Origin: Spirochaetes bacterium RIFOXYC1_FULL_54_7
GTDB taxonomy: Bacteria > Spirochaetota > Spirochaetia > Treponematales > UBA12059
Assembly: GCA_001830645.1 (NCBI GenBank)
Contig: MIBM01000163.1
Location: 1-9,256 of the forward strand
Direction: 5' to 3'
DNA: 9,256 bases
Shown here: one piece after another, positions 5,832 to 9,256 of the stretch
Layout: every line of letters starts with the position of its first letter
Numbering within the stretch: the first letter of the stretch is position 1
Translations under genes and position numbers: made by a program
The notes under the pieces: generated by a model
What the model was told of the DNA's origin: nothing
Databases searched by the model: none
What the model saw: only the letters and a program-made list of their open reading frames with translations

Positions 5832-7156
5832 TTCTCACCATCCACCGCGGTTCCCATGAGATTGGCGGATCCTGTGTGGTCCTTGAATCGGGGGGGCAGC
5901 GCCTGGTGATCGATCTTGGCCTGCCCCTGGTTGAGCGCGATGGAAGTCCCTTTGACGCAGGACAGCTGCAGGGAAGGTCTGTGGCTGAATTGCAGGAAGC
6001 GGGCATACTTCCCGGCATCGCAGGGCTTTACGATGAGGATGGTCTGGATCAGCCACTCGGGGTGTTGCTGTCACATGCCCATCTTGACCATCATGGTCTG
6101 ATCGATTATCTGCGTCCCGGTACACCACTCTGGTGCGGTACCGCAACACGTGAGCTCATCGAAGTGGGCGCTTTCTACTCGCACCATGGGCGGACAGACA
6201 CCTTCGACAGGCTCAGGCATGAGGTTATAGAAGACCGGAAGGTCTTTTCCATCGGGCCTTTCGAAGTAACGCCCTTCCTCATGGACCATTCCGCTTTCGA
6301 TTCGTACGCCTTCCTCATCGAAGCCGGGGGCAAGCGAGTTTTCTACTCCGGGGACTTCCGCGCCCATGGGAGGAAGTCCAGGCTCTTTGCAGACTTCGTA
6401 GCAAAGCCACCCCAAGAGATCGATGTACTTCTTATGGAGGGAACGACACTCGGTGGCAACGACAGGGCACCGGGCCCGGCACGGAGTGAAGTTGCTATTC
6501 AGAATGAGATCAAGGAAGCTTGCCAGGCAACAAGCGGACCAGTACTGGTGATGCAATCATCACAGAATATCGACCGCCTGGTCTCAGTCTACAAGGCGGT
6601 CAGGGATTCCGGCAGAGCGCTTGTGGTGGATATCTACACTGCAGAAATCATGGCGAATCTGGCAAAGGGGAACCCTCGTCTTCCTCACCCCGCGCGGTCA
6701 TTTCCGCTTGTACGAGTCTTTTTTACGAAGAAAACGACTGGTAAAGTTTTCACAGAAGGCCAGAATGAACGGGCTTATCGTTTCGTGCCTTTCAAGATCA
6801 CCCGCGATGAACTTGAGGGAGCTCCTGGAAAATATGCAATGATAGTACGCGCCTCGATGCGCTGCGATCTCGAGCCTTTGAAGGGCCTTGAAGGCGGTCT
6901 CGTTATCTACAGTCAATACAGGGGCTATCTCCAGCAGCCCTCCCTCCGCGACTTCATAGCATTCACCGAGGCAAGAGGCATGACATTCAAGCCCATCCAC
7001 ACGAGCGGGCACGCCGACCGATCGACCCTGAATCGGATGGTAAAGGCTCTTTCACCCCGCCATCTGGTACCCATCCATACCTTTGCTCCGGACGTTTACA
7101 GTGAATTCGGAGTACCGGTTCTGTGTTGTACTGATGGACAAAAGGTTCTTATATGA
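5828..7156 (+). CDS. Beta-CASP metallo-beta-lactamase nuclease, RNase J type
   Basis: A 442-aa protein with the full metal-binding set of this fold: HAHLDH at 83-88, His154 in MDHS and Asp176 in YSGDFR. The beta-CASP motifs near the C-terminus are also present: SGHA with His395, and PIHTF with His417 where RNase J has PVHGE. The inserted beta-CASP lobe covers about 215-385. Relatives are zinc-dependent RNases (RNase J, about 555 aa) or DNA nucleases; this one is shorter because it lacks the RNase J C-terminal domain. All metal ligands appear intact, so activity is expected, on RNA or DNA unknown. Translation starts at TTG in a 4-bp overlap with the nuclease stop, indicating coupling. HRGSHEIGG at the very N-terminus matches the family start. 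GC content returns to that of the DnaE-like and WYL genes. Confidence 0.92.
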   Translation: MILTIHRGSHEIGGSCVVLESGGQRLVIDLGLPLVERDGSPFDAGQLQGRSVAELQEAGILPGIAGLYDEDGLDQPLGVLLSHAHLDHHGLIDYLRPGTPLWCGTATRELIEVGAFYSHHGRTDTFDRLRHEVIEDRKVFSIGPFEVTPFLMDHSAFDSYAFLIEAGGKRVFYSGDFRAHGRKSRLFADFVAKPPQEIDVLLMEGTTLGGNDRAPGPARSEVAIQNEIKEACQATSGPVLVMQSSQNIDRLVSVYKAVRDSGRALVVDIYTAEIMANLAKGNPRLPHPARSFPLVRVFFTKKTTGKVFTEGQNERAYRFVPFKITRDELEGAPGKYAMIVRASMRCDLEPLKGLEGGLVIYSQYRGYLQQPSLRDFIAFTEARGMTFKPIHTSGHADRSTLNRMVKALSPRHLVPIHTFAPDVYSEFGVPVLCCTDGQKVLI

Positions 7157-7163
7157 ATCTGCG

Positions 7164-7188
7164 AAGTCGGTTAGGTGCTCGGCTTTTT
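7164..7188 (+). terminator. Weak candidate terminator after the four-gene operon
   Basis: AAGTCG (7164-7169) can pair with CGGCTT (7180-7185), including one G-U pair, followed by a run of T to 7188. The stem is short and further extension needs G-U pairs, so termination may be partial and the DnaB-like gene may receive read-through. Confidence 0.35.
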
Positions 7189-7205
7189 GTAAAATATCAG
7201 ATGAG

Positions 7206-7236
7206 TTGATACTTCCCTTGGTTATGCTTGTATAAA
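7206..7236 (+). promoter_or_regulatory. Possible promoter of the DnaB-like gene
   Basis: TTGATA (7206-7211) and TATAAA (7231-7236) each match consensus at five of six bases, but the 19-bp spacing is longer than ideal. If used, it leaves a leader of about 70 nt before the ATG at 7313. Confidence 0.35.
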
Positions 7237-7312
7237 GCTTGTGAATGTGGCCAAAGGCAAAGGATAAAATACCGTTTGTGATGCTGCATTCTTTAATCAA
7301 GGAGAAGCAACT

Positions 7313-8059
7313 ATGGCACTATTTTCGGGGTTTCCATCACTGGACGCATGCATTGGTGGCTTTCAGAAATCAGATCTTGTAGTCGTTGCTGCCCGTCCGG
7401 GAGAAGGTCGATTCTCTCTTGTCCTTGCAATGGCAGTACACAATGCCTTGGAGGATCATGTACCAGTAGGGTTCTTCTCGCTTGAAGTTTCTGGTGGATC
7501 TCTGGCTAGGAAGCTTCCAGGCATGGAATCCATAAGCGAGAGCGAGAAGATCTTGACAGCTGGTGTCTTTACCGATTGCTTGAAGGTAGCGAGTCGCGTC
7601 CATGACGCTCCCCTGTTCATTTCTGACGAGCCAAATCAGGAACTTGCAGAGATTGCAGAACTGTCACGCCTACTCTGTTCAAGGCATGGTGTCAAGATAA
7701 TCTTCATAGATTACTTTGACCTCATATCCTATGAGGGGGTAGAACCCTCAGGTGTGGACTGCACTGAAGTTGCGGCCAAAACCCTCAAGGATCTTGCATG
7801 CGAACTGGGAATCCCCATTGTAGTTTCCGCCCTGTTGAAGCGTTCATCCCGGGCTACTCCTCCAACGATCAAGCATCTGGGGAAGGCTTCCATTCTGGAG
7901 CGCTATGCAGACGTGGTTATTCTTTTTGACCGGAATGGTCAACCCAAAGAGACCGTCAAAGGAGCTATGGAAGAGGCAGCGCGGTTTCTTGTTGTCAAGA
8001 ATCGCAATAATCAAGGCACAATTGTCGAGATCGGATTTTCTGAAGTACGCACCCGGTGA
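7313..8059 (+). CDS. Stand-alone DnaB C-terminal (RecA-fold) protein with degraded P-loop
   Basis: A 248-aa protein that follows the C-terminal ATPase domain of the replicative helicase DnaB along its whole length: SGFPSLDACIGGF, FFSLEVS (Glu58), a Walker B strand IIFIDYFDLIS (Asp133), a LERYADVVILFDR helix-strand and the KNRNN arginine-finger region. DnaB itself is about 450-470 aa, and the N-terminal primase-binding domain and linker are missing. The Walker A motif, usually ARPxxGKT, reads ARPGEGRF, so the essential Lys is Arg33 and the Thr is Phe34. ATP hydrolysis by the usual mechanism is therefore doubtful. AAGGAG lies 8 nt before the ATG. It follows the four-gene operon in the same direction after 156 bp. 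A structural or nucleotide-sensing role is an inference; KaiC/RadA-like relatives are less similar. Confidence 0.85.
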   Translation: MALFSGFPSLDACIGGFQKSDLVVVAARPGEGRFSLVLAMAVHNALEDHVPVGFFSLEVSGGSLARKLPGMESISESEKILTAGVFTDCLKVASRVHDAPLFISDEPNQELAEIAELSRLLCSRHGVKIIFIDYFDLISYEGVEPSGVDCTEVAAKTLKDLACELGIPIVVSALLKRSSRATPPTIKHLGKASILERYADVVILFDRNGQPKETVKGAMEEAARFLVVKNRNNQGTIVEIGFSEVRTR

Positions 8060-8358
8060 CAAATACTGATATGGGTACAAAACCGGTTCAAGAACTAGGG
8101 CCTGGAGGGGGACTTGGCTGTCTGTTCGTCGGCATGCGGCAAGCCAATCCATACCGTTCACAGAACCTGGTAGAGAAATCCGAACAGCCACAGGGGAATC
8201 TTCCGGCCGATGCGTTCACTCAGTCTGGAAATGTTGGGCACAAAAGGTGCTGACTCTGCAATGACGCCCATGAGTTGCCGAAGCCTCGGAATGGATGCCT
8301 GCTCGACTCGGTGCAGCTGTCATATGCAACCACCGCAGGTGGCTGTATAGTCTTACCT
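8060..8358. other. Interval between the DnaB-like gene and cutC
   Basis: No intact gene is supported. A 65-codon plus-strand frame starts with GTG overlapping the DnaB-like stop (8056), but it lacks a ribosome binding site and recognisable content. The minus strand holds the ATPase remnant at 8158-8319. A short hairpin, CCACC-GCA-GGTGG, lies at 8330-8342, 16 bp before the cutC start. Confidence 0.5.
8158..8319 (-). pseudogene. Remnant of an AAA_14 / DUF4143-type ATPase
   Basis: On the minus strand a 53-codon open stretch without its own start contains VEQASIPRLRQLMGVIAESA followed by PFVPNISRLSERIG. This is the signature of the winged-helix segment that joins the AAA domain to the DUF4143 domain in this ATPase family (a typical pattern is ...IAES-PF-PNI-KLAE-IG). 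The match ends at IGRK; the frame then runs into non-homologous residues and a stop at 8158. The stretch is preceded by a stop codon at 8320-8322. The ATPase and DUF4143 parts are gone. It is the trace of a longer minus-strand gene that once lay between the DnaB-like gene and cutC. It is recognised from family pattern memory; a profile search would settle it. Confidence 0.6.
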
Positions 8359-9030
8359 ATGAGTCGAAAACTTGAAATAGCCTGTTTTGATGTTGCATCG
8401 GCCATCCGGGCCGCCCGGGCCGGGGCGGCCTGCATTGAATTATGCGCCGATTATGACAGCGGCGGCCTTACCCCACCCACTGCCTGGCTTGAAGGCCTTC
8501 GCGCATCCCTGGCCATCCCGATCCATATCATGATACGCCCCAGGGCTGGCGATTATTGCTACTCACCCGCGGAGTTCGAGGGTATGAAAACGGACATCCT
8601 TGAGTATAAAGCCCTGGGTGCTGATGGCTTTGTCTTCGGGATTCTGGATAAGTCGAACACTGTTGATATGATGCGAAATAAAGAGCTGGTAGAGCTGGCG
8701 CGGCCGTTGCCGTGCACCTTTCACCGGGCTTTCGACTGCCAGGCAGACAAGGCTGAGGCATTGGAAACCATCATAAGCCTGGGTTTTACTACGCTCTTGA
8801 CTTCCGGTGTGCATGGCTCGGCTTTGGAAGGTAAGGAAATACTCAGGGAGCTGGTTCGTCTGGCTGCTGGCCGCATCCAGGTGATGCCAGGGGGTGGTAT
8901 CCGGTCTGTCAACATCACCGAGCTGGCCTCTAGCGTGCAGGCCAGTTGGTATCATAGTGCAGCCATACAGGCGCACTCCAATGCTCTCGATGAGGCCGAG
9001 GTGGTACGTATGAGGACTGCAGTCAGTTGA
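8359..9030 (+). CDS. cutC: CutC-family protein
   Basis: A 223-aa TIM-barrel protein with CutC landmarks: KLEIACFD at the first strand, CIELCADYDSGGLTPP (25-40), HIMIRPRAGDYCYS (56-69), LGADGFVFGIL, TFHRAFD (120-126), LTSG and MPGGGIR. CutC was linked to copper tolerance in E. coli, but its role as a copper protein is disputed. The frame is open back to 8275, yet homology begins at the ATG at 8359, which is therefore chosen. No Shine-Dalgarno sequence lies at a normal distance from it; AGGTGG at 8337-8342 is 16 nt away and sits in a hairpin. Length is at the short end of the family. It is not obviously tied to the genes before it and may mark the edge of the accessory block. Confidence 0.92.
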   Translation: MSRKLEIACFDVASAIRAARAGAACIELCADYDSGGLTPPTAWLEGLRASLAIPIHIMIRPRAGDYCYSPAEFEGMKTDILEYKALGADGFVFGILDKSNTVDMMRNKELVELARPLPCTFHRAFDCQADKAEALETIISLGFTTLLTSGVHGSALEGKEILRELVRLAAGRIQVMPGGGIRSVNITELASSVQASWYHSAAIQAHSNALDEAEVVRMRTAVS

Positions 9031-9041
9031 CGATGAATTGG

Positions 9042-9100
9042 TGTTGTTTTACAGTAACTGTGTACGGTATCCGGTCTGCGTAGGGTACGTGAAAACAACA
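9042..9100. repeat. Inverted repeat between cutC and the lipoprotein gene
   Basis: TGTTGTTTT (9042-9050) and AAAACAACA (9092-9100) are perfect 9-bp inverted copies 41 bp apart. Inside the left side of the loop is a small palindrome, ACAGT-A-ACTGT (9051-9061). The stem is AT-rich with a long loop, so it is a poor terminator. It could be a regulator site or the ends of a small inserted element. Confidence 0.45.
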
Positions 9101-9145
9101 TGCGATGAACGGCCTGCGTTTGCATTGGCTACCCGGAGGCAGGGT

Positions 9146-9256
9146 ATGAAGAAAATCGGTCTGTTCCTGAAATTGCTGGCCACAGGCACACTGACCATGT
9201 TGCTGGCAGCTTGTTATGGTACCATCCAGGTAATGTACGGCGTTCCCTACAGCCAG
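9146..9256 (+). CDS. Lipoprotein, N-terminal part only
   Basis: The first 37 codons of a gene that runs off the window. A KK start, a hydrophobic stretch (residues 4-20) and the lipobox LAAC ending at Cys23 show a signal peptidase II substrate, so the mature protein should be anchored by lipid at Cys23. GGAGG at 9135-9139 lies 6 nt before the ATG. After the Cys comes YGTIQVMYGVPYS. The YGVPY motif soon after the lipobox recalls radical-SAM-associated putative lipoproteins, but too little is present to decide. Confidence 0.82.
   Translation, partial: MKKIGLFLKLLATGTLTMLLAACYGTIQVMYGVPYSQ

Noticed and set aside
5835..6149. Minus-strand ORF within the beta-CASP gene
   Set aside because: It is a shadow of a strongly supported plus-strand gene.
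8056..8253. GTG-started 65-aa ORF overlapping the DnaB-like stop
   Set aside because: There is no Shine-Dalgarno sequence and no domain, and it runs antisense to the ATPase remnant. The GTGA overlap alone is not enough.
8275..8358. N-terminal extension of CutC
   Set aside because: Homology begins at the Met at 8359. The extension overlaps the ATPase remnant and reads as non-coding.

Overview
This looks like a piece of an accessory region in a mid-GC bacterial chromosome. No feature fixes the taxon. The 63-bp tandem repeats, AAA_14-type ATPase debris, PIN/Phd toxin-antitoxin pair and lipoprotein start would suit a spirochaete of the Sphaerochaeta/Treponema kind. That is a weak inference from general experience, not a marker-based call.

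Layout. (1) 1-189: three back-to-back 63-bp repeats, each able to form two hairpins. Copy 2 carries a compensatory G-C to C-G swap in one stem. (2) 268-923, minus strand: a compact type II toxin-antitoxin operon (Phd/YefM antitoxin, then VapC-like PIN toxin), with a 4-bp ATGA overlap, a near-consensus promoter and a perfect inverted repeat upstream. (3) About 1000-1584: a small winged-helix ORF that resembles the tail of a larger ATPase/regulator, then about 220 bp with no clear gene but with a stem-loop. (4) 1585-7156, plus strand: four tightly packed genes. They encode a shortened DnaE-like protein (785 aa), a WYL-domain regulator (370 aa), an AT-richer PD-(D/E)XK nuclease-like protein (248 aa) and a beta-CASP metallo-beta-lactamase nuclease of RNase J type (442 aa). 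Stop-to-start distances are 0 bp, 29 bp and a 4-bp overlap. (5) 7313-8059: a stand-alone DnaB C-terminal (RecA-fold) protein with a degraded P-loop. (6) 8158-8319, minus strand: a remnant of an AAA_14/DUF4143 ATPase. (7) 8359-9030: a CutC-family protein. (8) 9146-end: the start of a lipoprotein gene.

The most interesting part is region 4 plus 5. Two homologues of replisome enzymes both look catalytically altered. In the DnaE-like protein the third catalytic Asp is Asn554, and everything after the fingers domain is missing. In the DnaB-like protein the Walker A Lys-Thr is Arg-Phe, and the N-terminal domain is missing. They sit with a WYL regulator (a class that often controls phage-defence loci) and two nuclease-like proteins. 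A reasonable hypothesis is an uncharacterised defence or DNA-processing module that uses pseudo-replisome proteins for recognition or scaffolding, with the nucleases as effectors. This is inference. The sequence supports the gene order, spacing and residue changes directly, but not the function.
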